Below the pieces are notes generated by a model that saw nothing but the letters and a program-made list of their open reading frames with translations, ran no database searches and was not told the DNA's origin. Position numbers and translations under genes: made by a program. Positions 1-9,673 of a DNA stretch of 64,000 nt are shown in pieces. Within the stretch, counting starts at the first letter, position 1. The number at the start of each line of letters is the position of its first letter. Source of the stretch: SCGC-AAA076-P13 sp963926355 (GTDB lineage: Bacteria; Pseudomonadota; Gammaproteobacteria; Magnimaribacterales; D2472); the NCBI GenBank assembly GCA_963926355.1, contig CAWUWW010000001.1, positions 62,001 through 126,000 of the forward strand. Reading direction: 5' to 3'.

Positions 1-1
1 A

Positions 2-373
2 AATTTAGAAGAAGCTCAGTCGATTCAAGCAGAAAGACAGGCTATAGCTGAGAAGCTTCAAAAAAATGGCGAGACATTATCTCAACAAGAGATTACTCAA
101 ATGCAAAAAGATATTCAAGACAAAGGTAAAGATCTAGAATTTTTAGCTGGCAAAATACAGCAAGCTCAAGAAGAGACAGCACAAGCAGTTTTTGCTTCAA
201 CTGGACCGTCTATGCAAAAAATTATAGGTGAATTAATTCAAGCAAAACAAATTAAAGTGTTGCTTCAAAAGAATGACACTCTTTTATTTAGTGATCCTGC
301 TCTTGACTTAACTGATGATGTTACTTCAATGTTAGATGTTGCAGCTTCAGAGGCTAATACTCAGTCTGAGTAG
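2..373 (+). CDS. skp: Skp/OmpH-family periplasmic chaperone (3' part)
   Basis: The 5' end lies outside the window; the open frame enters at base 2 and gives about 123 residues to a TAG stop. The visible part is rich in Gln, Glu, Lys and Ala with heptad-like spacing, as expected for the long coiled-coil arms of Skp/OmpH, the periplasmic holdase for outer-membrane proteins. The signal peptide cannot be seen. Identity rests on composition plus position: skp directly upstream of lpxD-fabZ-lpxA-lpxB is the standard gammaproteobacterial order, behind bamA. The stop codon shares one base with the GTG start of lpxD, so translation is probably coupled. Confidence 0.8.
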   Translation, partial: NLEEAQSIQAERQAIAEKLQKNGETLSQQEITQMQKDIQDKGKDLEFLAGKIQQAQEETAQAVFASTGPSMQKIIGELIQAKQIKVLLQKNDTLLFSDPALDLTDDVTSMLDVAASEANTQSE

Positions 374-1308
374 TGGCTGAAAAGAAAAGTTTTACACTAG
401 CCGAGCTAGCAAATCTTACAAACTCTATAGTTATTGGCGACAGTTCAGCTGTCGTTGATAACTTATCAACTTTAGAGAATTCTTCTGATACTTCTATTAC
501 ATTCCTTGCTAATAGCAAGTATATAAAATTTTTAAAAACTACCAAGGCCAAAGCCGTTGTGGTGCACAATAAATTTGATACAGATATTGAATTAAATTAT
601 CTCCAATCAGATGATCCTTACCTGGTATTTGCAAAGTTAAGCGCTCTCTTTAAAGAGCCCTCGTTCGAGTTAGATACTCATAGCATTCATCCAACTGCTG
701 TAATTTCAAATGAAGCTATCATAGGAAATAATGTCTCTATCGGTGCTAATGTTTATATTGGACCGGGTTGTAACATTGATGAAAATGTAGTTATTAAACC
801 AAACTGCTCTCTTGTTAGAGATGTATATCTTGGTAAAAATTCAATAATTCAGCATGGGGCAGTTCTTGGTTCTGATGGATTCGGCTATGCACCATCTGAT
901 GATGGTTATGTAAAAATTGAACAAATAGGTAAGTTAATTATTGGTTCAAATGTAGAGATTGGTGCAGGGTGTACAATAGATAGAGGTGCGCTTGGCAATA
1001 CTGAAATACATGATGGTGTGAAGTTGGATAATCAAGTCCACCTTGCTCACAATGTAATTCTTGGAAAAAACTCTGCGATAGCAGCTTGTTGCGCAATTGC
1101 TGGCTCTACAGTTATTGGTAAAAACTTTCAAATGGGAGGTCTTTCAGGTATCTTGGGACACATCTCGATATGTGATGATGTAATAATTGGAGCTCATACT
1201 CTAATTACTAAAACCATCAAAGAATCAGGTAATTATATTGGTATAATGCCAGCTCAAAAACAGAAAGATTGGGCTAAGTCATCAATCTTTATTAAAAAAA
1301 GGATCTAG
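373..1308 (+). CDS. lpxD: UDP-3-O-(3-hydroxyacyl)glucosamine N-acyltransferase
   Basis: LpxD transfers the second 3-hydroxyacyl chain from acyl-ACP to the amino group of UDP-3-O-acyl-glucosamine in lipid A synthesis (cytoplasm). The 311-residue product has the N-terminal uridine-binding domain (about 1-100) and then a left-handed beta-helix of hexapeptide repeats (about 105-285). His226 in LAHNV and His263 in LGHIS are 37 residues apart, the same spacing as the catalytic pair His239/His276 of the E. coli enzyme. It is about 30 residues shorter than the E. coli protein. The GTG start overlaps the skp stop by one base; fabZ follows after 2 bases. Confidence 0.96.
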   Translation: MAEKKSFTLAELANLTNSIVIGDSSAVVDNLSTLENSSDTSITFLANSKYIKFLKTTKAKAVVVHNKFDTDIELNYLQSDDPYLVFAKLSALFKEPSFELDTHSIHPTAVISNEAIIGNNVSIGANVYIGPGCNIDENVVIKPNCSLVRDVYLGKNSIIQHGAVLGSDGFGYAPSDDGYVKIEQIGKLIIGSNVEIGAGCTIDRGALGNTEIHDGVKLDNQVHLAHNVILGKNSAIAACCAIAGSTVIGKNFQMGGLSGILGHISICDDVIIGAHTLITKTIKESGNYIGIMPAQKQKDWAKSSIFIKKRI

Positions 1309-1310
1309 AA

Positions 1311-1757
1311 ATGTTAGATACTAAGACCGTAGATGTAATCACTAATCTTTTACCACACAGAGAACCTTTTCTTTTTATCGATGAAATCGTAAGTATTGAT
1401 CTTGGAAAAAAAATACACTGTATAAAGAACAATAGCCCTGAAGAAGATTACTTTAAAGGTCATTTTCCTGGAAACCCTATTATGCCAGGGGTTATTTTGT
1501 TAGAGACTATGGCTCAGGCTTCGGGTATTTTAGGGTTCAAAAGCATGAATAAGACACCTGAAGAGGGTTCAATTTACGTCTTTGCTGGTATTGATAAGGC
1601 AAGGTTTAAAAAGCGAGTTGGACCTGAAGATGTTGTTCACCTTTATAGTGAAATTTTAAATGAAAAAAGGGGCATCTGGAAATTTTCCTGTAGAGCCGAA
1701 GTTAACGGAGAATTGGCCTGCTCCGCAACTATTTTATGTGCAGATAGGAAGGTATAG
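1311..1757 (+). CDS. fabZ: 3-hydroxyacyl-ACP dehydratase FabZ
   Basis: FabZ dehydrates 3-hydroxyacyl-ACP in each round of type II fatty acid elongation and competes with LpxA/LpxD for the same substrate, which explains its place among lpx genes. The 148-residue product is a single hot-dog domain. The central helix motif HFPGNPIMPG carries catalytic His51, with catalytic Glu65 fourteen residues later in LLETMAQ, the normal spacing. The TAG stop shares one base with the GTG start of lpxA. Confidence 0.97.
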   Translation: MLDTKTVDVITNLLPHREPFLFIDEIVSIDLGKKIHCIKNNSPEEDYFKGHFPGNPIMPGVILLETMAQASGILGFKSMNKTPEEGSIYVFAGIDKARFKKRVGPEDVVHLYSEILNEKRGIWKFSCRAEVNGELACSATILCADRKV

Positions 1758-2536
1758 TGAGCATCCACTCATCCTCTATTATTCACGAATCTGTAAAAAT
1801 TGATCGCTCTGTCAATATCGGTCCATTCTGTACTATTGGAGAAGGTGTTGAAATTCAAGAAGGCACATCTCTTTTAAGTCATGTTGTTTTAAAAGGACCT
1901 ACGGTAATAGGAAAAAATAATACTATCTACCAATTTTCAACTATCGGCGAAGATACACCTGATAAGAAATTTAACGGAGAAGATACTAAATTAATTATTG
2001 GTGATAATAATATTTTTAGAGAAGGCGTTACTATTCATAGGGGTACTATTCAAGATAAAGGCGTTACTGAAATAGGAAATGATAATCTTGTAATGGCATA
2101 CGCACATATCGCACATGATTGCATCGTTGGAAATAATAATGTTTTTGCTAATAATTCAGGAATAGCAGGTCATGTTGAGATTGGTAGCTCGGTAGTTATA
2201 GGAGCGCTCACAACAGTTCATCAATTCTGTAAAATGGGCGATCATTCTTTTGCTGGAATGAACACCTCTATAACAATGGATGTCCCAGCCTATATTAAAG
2301 TTGCCTCTAACCCAGCAAGGGTTGTTGGTTTGAATGCCGTAGGAATGTCTAGAAATAATATATCAGATGAATCCATAGGCTTGCTTAAAAAAGCTTATAA
2401 AGTTGTTTATAGGAGGGAGCTGAAATTACAGGATGCACTGATAAAGCTCGATACTATGGCGGAAGAAACTAATGATCCCTACCTTGATATTTTTATTAAA
2501 TCCATCAAAGTTTCCGAAAGAGGAATTTTAAGATAA
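1757..2536 (+). CDS. lpxA: acyl-ACP--UDP-N-acetylglucosamine O-acyltransferase
   Basis: LpxA starts lipid A synthesis by moving a 3-hydroxyacyl group from ACP to the 3-OH of UDP-GlcNAc. The 259-residue product matches the family length: hexapeptide-repeat beta-helix over residues 7-190, then a helical C-terminal domain. The active-site motif AHIAHDC places the catalytic His at 120 (E. coli His125). GTG start, overlapping the fabZ stop by one base; lpxB starts on the base after its stop. The acyl-length ruler residues were not assigned. Confidence 0.97.
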   Translation: MSIHSSSIIHESVKIDRSVNIGPFCTIGEGVEIQEGTSLLSHVVLKGPTVIGKNNTIYQFSTIGEDTPDKKFNGEDTKLIIGDNNIFREGVTIHRGTIQDKGVTEIGNDNLVMAYAHIAHDCIVGNNNVFANNSGIAGHVEIGSSVVIGALTTVHQFCKMGDHSFAGMNTSITMDVPAYIKVASNPARVVGLNAVGMSRNNISDESIGLLKKAYKVVYRRELKLQDALIKLDTMAEETNDPYLDIFIKSIKVSERGILR

Positions 2537-3655
2537 GTGTCTAGTAAGCCCACTCTTAAAGTAGGAGTAGTAGCAGGAGAATTCTCCGGTGACAGGCTTG
2601 GATTAGAAATTATTAAAGCTTTAAAAGTAAGTTTTGAAGTTAAACTTTTTGGAGTTGGTGGCCCAGAGATGAGAATGCAGGGGCTTAACTCAGAATTTGA
2701 TTTCAAAAAACTTCACATAATGGGCTTGATTGAGCCATTGTTAAATATAAGAGAGCTAACCAAACTAAGAAAAAACTTAATTAAAAAATTTACTGAAGAG
2801 GGAATAGATTACTTTATAGGAATTGACTCACCTGATTTTAATATGGGAATTCATAAAGCTCTTAAAAATAGAAAAGTATCTAAAAATATACAGATTGTTA
2901 GTCCCTCAGTGTGGGGATGGCGACAAGGAAGAATTAGAGCTATTGAAAAATATATAGATTTTACAGCTTGCCTATTTAATTTTGAAGATAAATTCTATAA
3001 AGAGAGGGGTTTAAATAGTATTCATTTGGGACATCCTTTTTCTGAAATTATAAAAGCTGATATTCAGGATGTTAGAGCAAAATTTAATTTAAAAGATGAT
3101 ACTAAATTTATATCCATTCTTCCTGGAAGTCGAGAATCTGAAATTAAAAAAATGTTGCCTATTTATATAGATTTTATTAGAAAACATAACCAAGAATCCG
3201 ATAGTTATACCTATCTCATCCCAGCAGCAGATAAGGATTTAAAAGACTTAATTGAATCATATCTTCATGAAACTAAATTGCCAATAATAATTGAATGTAA
3301 CTGCTCAAGAGAATTTTTATCTATCTCAGAATATTCAATAGTTACATCTGGTACAGCCTCACTTGAAGCAGCTGTCCTCGGAGCAGATCCAATTATTTGC
3401 TATAAAACCAATACTTTAAATTATTCAATTATTTCTCGAATGTTAAAAGTGAAGCATATCGGTCTTCCAAATCTGCTTCTAGATAGCAGAAGATACCCGG
3501 AGCTACTTCAAAATGAATGTACTCCAGAAAGTATATTTTTAGAGGCTAAATCTTTAGAAGACTGTCCCACGCAAAAAGGTGACAAAGTCGATATTAAAAA
3601 CCTTTTAACAGGTGAAGGTTTTCTAGCAACTGCTAATAGAATTTCTTTACTTTAA
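2537..3655 (+). CDS. lpxB: lipid-A-disaccharide synthase
   Basis: LpxB condenses UDP-2,3-diacylglucosamine with 2,3-diacylglucosamine-1-phosphate (lipid X) to make the beta-1,6 lipid A disaccharide, at the inner face of the inner membrane. The 372-residue product shows the GT19 signatures: AGEFSGDRLG near the N terminus, SPSVWGWRQGR in the middle and LPGSRESEI opening the nucleotide-binding half, with TSGTASLEAA near residue 275. The GTG start lies immediately after the lpxA stop, so the genes must be translationally coupled. rnhB follows after 2 bases. Confidence 0.96.
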   Translation: MSSKPTLKVGVVAGEFSGDRLGLEIIKALKVSFEVKLFGVGGPEMRMQGLNSEFDFKKLHIMGLIEPLLNIRELTKLRKNLIKKFTEEGIDYFIGIDSPDFNMGIHKALKNRKVSKNIQIVSPSVWGWRQGRIRAIEKYIDFTACLFNFEDKFYKERGLNSIHLGHPFSEIIKADIQDVRAKFNLKDDTKFISILPGSRESEIKKMLPIYIDFIRKHNQESDSYTYLIPAADKDLKDLIESYLHETKLPIIIECNCSREFLSISEYSIVTSGTASLEAAVLGADPIICYKTNTLNYSIISRMLKVKHIGLPNLLLDSRRYPELLQNECTPESIFLEAKSLEDCPTQKGDKVDIKNLLTGEGFLATANRISLL

Positions 3656-3657
3656 CA

Positions 3658-4197
3658 ATGATAATAGCAGGGGTTGATGAAGTTGGTCGGGGGTGCTTGG
3701 CCGGGCCGGTCATTGCTGCTGCAGTAATCTTTAAAGCAAAAATATCTAACTTAGATGATTCAAAGAAGTTGAGTCCCGGTACTCGGAAGAAATTATCAAC
3801 TATAATTATTCAGAATTCCTATTATGCATTTGGATCAGCATCTCATGATGAAATAGATAGTATAAATATACTTCAGGCTTCTTTATTAGCAATGAAAAGG
3901 GCTATACTAAATCTTCCAATTACACCTGATGAAGTCCTGGTTGATGGAAATCAAAAGCCGGATGTAGATCTTCCAGTTCAGGCAATAATAGGAGGTGACT
4001 CATTAATTGCTGAGATAAGTGCAGCATCAATAATTGCTAAAGTTTATAGAGATAATCTAATGATAGAATTTAATAATATATATCCAAATTATAATTTTTC
4101 GCAGCATAAAGGTTACGGAACCAAGTCCCACTTACAAAGTATTAAGGCTTTTGGTCCCTGCTTAATACATAGGAAGACATTTAAAGGTGTTGTTTAG
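3658..4197 (+). CDS. rnhB: ribonuclease HII
   Basis: RNase HII cleaves RNA in RNA-DNA hybrids and nicks at single ribonucleotides for ribonucleotide excision repair. The 179-residue product has the family opening GVDEVGRGCLAGP with metal ligands Asp7 and Glu8, Asp96 in LVDGN and Asp114 in GGDSLIAEISAAS; the Asp96-Asp114 spacing equals that of E. coli (108-126). HKGYGTKSH near the C terminus is also typical. It sits between lpxB and dnaE as in E. coli, four bases before dnaE. Confidence 0.97.
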   Translation: MIIAGVDEVGRGCLAGPVIAAAVIFKAKISNLDDSKKLSPGTRKKLSTIIIQNSYYAFGSASHDEIDSINILQASLLAMKRAILNLPITPDEVLVDGNQKPDVDLPVQAIIGGDSLIAEISAASIIAKVYRDNLMIEFNNIYPNYNFSQHKGYGTKSHLQSIKAFGPCLIHRKTFKGVV

Positions 4198-4201
4198 TTA
4201 G

Positions 4202-7200
4202 ATGAAAAATACATTTTCACATCTTAGAGTTTCCTCTGAGTACAGCATCACCCAAGGCCTATTAACTATCAATCAGATTGTAGATAGTGCTGTAAAAAAC
4301 ACCATCCCATCCGTTGCATTAACAGATAAATCAAATATGTTTGGTTTAGTAAAGTTTTTTAATAAATGTGAAGCTGCTGGAATAAAGCCCATATCAGGAT
4401 CTTCTATTAGAGTTATATTTGACGATGATGAGCACTCTCATGAGCTTCTTTGTTTGGCAAAAACTAATACAGGCCACAAAAATTTAATGAAGATTATCTC
4501 ATCAGCGCATAATAACTATACTTATCAAAGCCCAATAATAAATTTTAATGATTTAATAAAATTAAAAGATGACATTATTGTTATCTCTGGTGGTAAGGAT
4601 AGTCATGTTTTCGAGCTCCTTAAAAGGAATAGGCCTAAGGACGCTGAGAAGAGAATTGATAGCTTTCTTAAGGTGTTCGATGATGATTTTATCTTAGAAG
4701 TCCAAAAGACAAATAGGTCTGATGAATTTGAATATTTTTCTAATATTCTGCCAATAGCAACAGCAAAAGGAATACCTTTAATAGCTACCAATGATGTGTT
4801 GTTTGCAAAACCTGATGACTTTGATACACATGAAACAAAAGTCTGCATTAATACAGGTAAGACCCTTAATGATCCAAATAGAGAGAAACTTTTTTCACAA
4901 GAACAATACTTCAAATCATCTGATGATATGGCAGAATTATTTAAAGGGTTTGACTCTCTTCTAGACAATACCAATGAAATATCAAAAAAATGTAATGTTT
5001 CAATCCACACTAAACAATATTTTTTACCAGAGTACCCTGTTCCAGAAGATCATAACTTTGATTCATATTTAGTTGATCTTTCAAAAAAAAGATTGCAAGA
5101 CTATATTAATAATTTTAATAGCGAGAAGAATAAAATCTATACAGATAGATTGGATTATGAGTTAAATCAGATTAAGACAATGGGTTTTTCAAGTTACTTT
5201 TTAATTGTCTATGATTTTATTCAATGGTCAAAAAATAATGATGTGCCTGTAGGTCCTGGAAGGGGCTCTGGAGCAGGGTCTTTAGTAGCATTTGCTCTTG
5301 GAATAACAACTCTTGACCCTATTGATCATGGACTCCTTTTTGAAAGATTTTTAAATCCTGAAAGAGTATCAATGCCTGATTTTGATATTGATTTTTGTAT
5401 GGAAAAACGAGATAAAGTTATTGACTATGTTAGTAATAAATATGGATCAAATTCTGTTTCTCAGATAGCTACTTTTGGGACTATGGCAGCTAGGGCTGTT
5501 GTAAGAGATGTTGCTAGAGCTTTAGGAAAACCATATGCAGTTGGAGATAGAATTTCTAAGATGATTCCTTTTGCACCAGGAATGACGTTAGACAAGGCCA
5601 AGGAGGATCAGCCTATTTTTGCCCAGGCTATAAAAAATGATCCAGAAGTTAAAGAAGTTGTTGATCTAGCATATAAGTTAGAGGGCATTGCCAGAAATGT
5701 TGGCAAACATGCAGGTGGAGTGGTCATAGCACCGGGAAGCATTTCAGATTTTTGTCCTGTTTATAATGACAGGCAATCATCTTCGGTAATGACTCAATAC
5801 GATAAAGATGATGTGGAGAAAATTGGACTTGTTAAGTTTGATTTTCTTGGATTAAGAACTCTCACCGTAATTGATCGAGCAGTTAAGTCAATTAATGCAT
5901 CTAAAAAAATGGATGATCTATTAAATCTAGATAATATCCTCTTAAATGATCCCAAAGTATTTGAGTTACTTGCCTCAGGAAAAACAATGGCTATTTTTCA
6001 ACTTGAATCTACTGGAATGAGAGCTCTTATAAAAAGTTTAAAACCAACTAAGTTTGAAGAAATAACTGCATTGTTAGCCTTATATAGGCCAGGCCCTTTA
6101 AATTCAGGCATGCATACAACTTTTGTTGAACGAAAGCATGGAAAGAGCCAGGTAGTTTATCCACATGAGCTTCTAGAGCCTGTTTTATCTGAGACATATG
6201 GTGTTATCGTTTATCAAGAACAGGTCATGGAGGCGGCCAGAGTTCTTGCTGGCTACACAATGGGGCAGGCAGATATTCTTAGACGCGTTATGGGTAAGAA
6301 GAAAATTGAAGAGATGGAAGAGCAAAGAGAAATTTTTGTAAAGGGGTGTGAAGAGAAATCTATTCCTGCTAAAAAAGCTAATGAGATTTTTGAGCTAATC
6401 GAGCAATTTGCGGAGTATGGATTTAATAAATCTCATTCAGCTGCATACGCAGTTATATCTTATCAAACAGCTTTTCTTAAAACCTATTACCCAGAACATT
6501 TCATGTCGGCTGTTTTATCTACAGAGCTTGGAAATACAGATAAGATTTACGCGCTAATTCAAGAATGCAAAAGAATGAACATTAAAGTTTTAAACCCAAA
6601 TATATTAACTAGCAGTAAAAGATTCCTAGTTAATAGTGACTCTGATATTGAATATGGACTCGGAGCTATAAAAGGCGTTGCTGATTCTTTTATTAAACAT
6701 GTTTGTAATGTAAGGCTATCTGCCAACTTTAAAGACTTATGGGATTTTTCTAAAAAAGCAGATATCAAACTTGGAGGAAAAAAATCTCTTGAGGCTTTAT
6801 CTCAGTCTGGTGCCTTTGATAGTATTGCGCCATCTAGAACTATAGCTATAGCATGTATAGAAGATATGCTTAAAGATAGTTCAAGGGCAGTAAATGGGCC
6901 TAGTGCAAAAAGTGGTGATTTATTTGCATCTATTGACGAGGATTTTGATCCATATGAGAAGTATAAAAATCTACCTGATCTTACTATGAGTGAATTGCTT
7001 TCTTTAGAAAAGAAATCATTAGGCTATTATTTATCAGGCCATCCTGTTAATGCAATTGAGACTAAAATTGAAAAGCTTAGATCAAGAAAAATAGGCGATC
7101 TAACAAATGATATAAAAAAAGCATCTCTTGTTTGTTTAATTAATAGCGCCAGACAAATCAAAGATAGAAAAGGAAATCCATTAACATTTATTAATTTTGA

Positions 7201-7642
7201 TGATGGTAGTGGGATTATGGATGGAGTTGTAGCTAGTGAGGTCTTGGAAACATGTCATGGCATCTTAAAGGAAGGTAGCATTCTGGTTTTAAAAGGAACT
7301 ATAGAAATTGATGATTACAAGTCAAAGGATTTAGGAGATGCCATGTATAGAATGAGGGTTAGAGAAGTCCACTCCCTTGATGATGAGCTTAAAAAGAAAG
7401 TAAGAGAAACAATGATAAATATTGAAAAATCCGATATATCATCTCTGGATAACCTTTCAGTCAAGCTTGGAGAAATAAAAGATGATTTTTGGGAGCATGG
7501 AAGCTGCCAATTAAATATTAAAGTTAAGACTGGTGAATCTGAAGCTATAATAAATGCAGGTGAGAGATTTAAATTTCCTCCGACTTTAATAAATTTAACG
7601 TATTTAGAAGAAATATTTGGAACAAATGCATTGGAGATATAA
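4202..7642 (+). CDS. dnaE: DNA polymerase III alpha subunit
   Basis: Catalytic subunit of the replicative polymerase. The 1146-residue product is near the E. coli length (1160). An N-terminal PHP domain (about 4-270) starts with FSHLRVSSEYSITQG. The polymerase core has GPGRGSGAGSLVAFALG and PDFDIDFCMEKRD, giving catalytic carboxylates Asp393 and Asp395. A helix-hairpin-helix region, a possible clamp-binding segment (SGDLF, weaker than the usual Q-containing motif) near residue 905, and an OB fold follow. Operon position rnhB-dnaE-accA is conserved. No frameshift is visible. Confidence 0.98.
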   Translation: MKNTFSHLRVSSEYSITQGLLTINQIVDSAVKNTIPSVALTDKSNMFGLVKFFNKCEAAGIKPISGSSIRVIFDDDEHSHELLCLAKTNTGHKNLMKIISSAHNNYTYQSPIINFNDLIKLKDDIIVISGGKDSHVFELLKRNRPKDAEKRIDSFLKVFDDDFILEVQKTNRSDEFEYFSNILPIATAKGIPLIATNDVLFAKPDDFDTHETKVCINTGKTLNDPNREKLFSQEQYFKSSDDMAELFKGFDSLLDNTNEISKKCNVSIHTKQYFLPEYPVPEDHNFDSYLVDLSKKRLQDYINNFNSEKNKIYTDRLDYELNQIKTMGFSSYFLIVYDFIQWSKNNDVPVGPGRGSGAGSLVAFALGITTLDPIDHGLLFERFLNPERVSMPDFDIDFCMEKRDKVIDYVSNKYGSNSVSQIATFGTMAARAVVRDVARALGKPYAVGDRISKMIPFAPGMTLDKAKEDQPIFAQAIKNDPEVKEVVDLAYKLEGIARNVGKHAGGVVIAPGSISDFCPVYNDRQSSSVMTQYDKDDVEKIGLVKFDFLGLRTLTVIDRAVKSINASKKMDDLLNLDNILLNDPKVFELLASGKTMAIFQLESTGMRALIKSLKPTKFEEITALLALYRPGPLNSGMHTTFVERKHGKSQVVYPHELLEPVLSETYGVIVYQEQVMEAARVLAGYTMGQADILRRVMGKKKIEEMEEQREIFVKGCEEKSIPAKKANEIFELIEQFAEYGFNKSHSAAYAVISYQTAFLKTYYPEHFMSAVLSTELGNTDKIYALIQECKRMNIKVLNPNILTSSKRFLVNSDSDIEYGLGAIKGVADSFIKHVCNVRLSANFKDLWDFSKKADIKLGGKKSLEALSQSGAFDSIAPSRTIAIACIEDMLKDSSRAVNGPSAKSGDLFASIDEDFDPYEKYKNLPDLTMSELLSLEKKSLGYYLSGHPVNAIETKIEKLRSRKIGDLTNDIKKASLVCLINSARQIKDRKGNPLTFINFDDGSGIMDGVVASEVLETCHGILKEGSILVLKGTIEIDDYKSKDLGDAMYRMRVREVHSLDDELKKKVRETMINIEKSDISSLDNLSVKLGEIKDDFWEHGSCQLNIKVKTGESEAIINAGERFKFPPTLINLTYLEEIFGTNALEI

Positions 7643-7676
7643 CTTACTTTATTGTAAATAGTTTGTAATAAGAATT

Positions 7677-8675
7677 ATGGTAGAAAATAAAAATACATCA
7701 GATGGGTATGATCCTGGTAAAAAAAACTCTGAAGATCAAAAGTTTTTAGATTTTGAGAAATCTATTCAAGATATTTCAGAGAAAATAAGTGCCCTTAGAC
7801 TGGCCTCATCTAGCCTACCTGAAATTAATAAAGAAATAGTTACTTTAGAAAATCAGAGAGATGCTTTAACAAAAAAAATCTACTCAAAGCTTTCAATATG
7901 GCAAACCGTTCAAGTTGCAAGACATCCTCAAAGACCTCATACATTAGATTTCATAGAAAGAGTCTTTGATGATTTTGATGAACTGCATGGTGATAGACAG
8001 TTTGGAGATGACGCGGCCTTGGTAGGAGGGACGGCGTATCTTGAAAATATTCCTGTCATGATTATTGGTCATGAAAAGGGAAGGGAGACAGAGGAAAAGC
8101 TAAGAAGAAATTTTGGTATGCCTCAGCCAGAAGGTTATAGAAAGGCTAAAAGATTAATGCAATTTGCAGAACAATTTTCACTTCCAGTAATCACCTTTAT
8201 TGATACTGCAGGCGCCTACCCTGGAATTGAGGGAGAAGAAAGAGGTCAGAGTGAAGCTATAGCTAGAAACTTGGCGGTAATGTCTGAGCTCAAAACACCC
8301 ATCATTGTAGTTGTTACAGGTGAGGGCGGGTCAGGTGGAGCCCTAGCTATAAGTATTGGTGATCACTTATCAATGCTTGAGTATGCAACATATGCAGTAG
8401 CATCTCCGGAGGCATGTGCATCAATTATCTGGAGAACTCCAGAAAAAGCACCCGAAGCTGCTACCGCAATGAAGGTATCTTCATCAGAGCTTAAAAAAAT
8501 TAATCTTATTGATGAGGTTATCTCTGAACCAGTTGGCGGGGCTCATAGAGATTTTGATTTAGTATCTGCAAACATAAAAGCATCACTTGTAGCCAATTTA
8601 GCTATTTTAAGTAAATACTCAATGGATGACCTTCTTGAGAGAAGATACAAAAGGCTCCTAGATATAGGTGCTTAG
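7677..8675 (+). CDS. accA: acetyl-CoA carboxylase carboxyltransferase alpha subunit
   Basis: AccA with AccD moves the carboxyl group from biotinylated BCCP to acetyl-CoA, forming malonyl-CoA. The 332-residue product is about 13 longer than E. coli AccA because of a polar N-terminal extension; the usual start FLDFE begins at residue 24. Conserved segments include ARHPQRPHTLD, GHEKGRETEEK, FIDTAGAYPG and GEGGSGGALAI, the last two forming the oxyanion-holding crotonase-like site. An in-frame later Met matching the shorter E. coli start is not present, so the extension looks real. tilS follows after 3 bases. Confidence 0.97.
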   Translation: MVENKNTSDGYDPGKKNSEDQKFLDFEKSIQDISEKISALRLASSSLPEINKEIVTLENQRDALTKKIYSKLSIWQTVQVARHPQRPHTLDFIERVFDDFDELHGDRQFGDDAALVGGTAYLENIPVMIIGHEKGRETEEKLRRNFGMPQPEGYRKAKRLMQFAEQFSLPVITFIDTAGAYPGIEGEERGQSEAIARNLAVMSELKTPIIVVVTGEGGSGGALAISIGDHLSMLEYATYAVASPEACASIIWRTPEKAPEAATAMKVSSSELKKINLIDEVISEPVGGAHRDFDLVSANIKASLVANLAILSKYSMDDLLERRYKRLLDIGA

Positions 8676-8678
8676 ATC

Positions 8679-9635
8679 TTGATTAATCCAGAAAATTTAA
8701 TAAAACATATAGATCTTAATAAAAAAATCTATATTGCTTATAGTGGAGGAGCTGATTCCACAGCTCTGCTTTATCTCTTTTCAAACTTAAGGCAGAGTCA
8801 CTCTATCGACTTAGAGGCTATTCATGTTAACCATAACCTCTCTCCAGATAACAATATTTGGGAATCCCACTGTAAAAATGTATGTAATAAACTAAATATT
8901 GTTTTACATACTGAATTTGTTCATGTGCGGGTAGATGGAGATGGTCTTGAGTCAGCAGCTAGAAAGGTAAGGTATGAAGCTTTCTCAAATATTCTAAATA
9001 CTGGGGAGCAGATATTGTTTGGTCACCATGCAAATGATGTGGCAGAGACTATTTTATTAAGAATGTTTAGGGGTACAGGACTGGATGGACTTGAGGGCCC
9101 TGCACTATCAAGGCCTGTTGGTAATGGAGTACTAGTAAGGCCTTTACTAGATTATACAAAAGTAGAACTTCTAGATTATTTAAAATCTAATGAGATAAGC
9201 TTTATTGAAGATAGTTCTAATTTTGAAAGTAATCAGGATAGGAATTTTATTAGAAATGACATAATTCCATTAATTGAAAAGAGGTGGCCAAATACTCCAT
9301 CTAGAATCCAAGCTACTTCAGAAATTATTAGAGACAGAAATAAATCCTATTCATATTTACTAGATAAGAGCTTCAATCATTTAATTAAAAATAGAATTTC
9401 CGTTAAAGAATTAAAGAAACTAGACAGTAAAATAGTCATTGATATTTTAAGGACTTCTATTCGAGAGCAGGGCATATCTTTCCCGAGTAAAAAAATAATT
9501 AACGAGATTACCAAAACATTCCTCTCATCTAGGCCTGGACCAAAATCTGAAGTTTCATGGTCTAGAGACGATCAAGATCTTCCAGGGGGAAGAACTAATT
9601 ACAGGGATGGCTATATTGTTATCTCTAAGAAGTAG
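8679..9635 (+). CDS. tilS: tRNA(Ile)-lysidine synthase, short form
   Basis: TilS attaches lysine to C34 of the CAU-anticodon isoleucine tRNA, changing its decoding from AUG to AUA. The P-loop SGGADS at residues 22-27 belongs to the N-type ATP pyrophosphatase fold; HVNHNLSP and GHHANDVAETILLR are further family motifs. The protein is 318 residues and ends soon after the middle domain, whereas E. coli TilS (about 430) has another C-terminal domain. Short forms are known in other bacteria (e.g. Aquifex). TTG start three bases after accA. Confidence 0.93.
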   Translation: MINPENLIKHIDLNKKIYIAYSGGADSTALLYLFSNLRQSHSIDLEAIHVNHNLSPDNNIWESHCKNVCNKLNIVLHTEFVHVRVDGDGLESAARKVRYEAFSNILNTGEQILFGHHANDVAETILLRMFRGTGLDGLEGPALSRPVGNGVLVRPLLDYTKVELLDYLKSNEISFIEDSSNFESNQDRNFIRNDIIPLIEKRWPNTPSRIQATSEIIRDRNKSYSYLLDKSFNHLIKNRISVKELKKLDSKIVIDILRTSIREQGISFPSKKIINEITKTFLSSRPGPKSEVSWSRDDQDLPGGRTNYRDGYIVISKK

Positions 9636-9645
9636 GCTATATAAT
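9616..9645 (+). promoter_or_regulatory. candidate sigma-70 promoter for the crotonase gene
   Basis: TTGTTA at 9616-9621 and a perfect TATAAT at 9640-9645 are 18 bases apart. The -35 lies in the last codons of tilS. A transcript would start near 9652, ahead of an AGGAAA ribosome site at about 9663 and the ATG at 9674. Prediction from the sequence only. Confidence 0.45.
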
Positions 9646-9673
9646 TATTAAAAATATTTAATAGGAAAATGAT

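Noticed and set aside
4603..5010. 135-codon open frame antisense to dnaE
   Set aside because: It mirrors a fully conserved dnaE coding region, has no family resemblance and no ribosome site; a by-product of codon usage.
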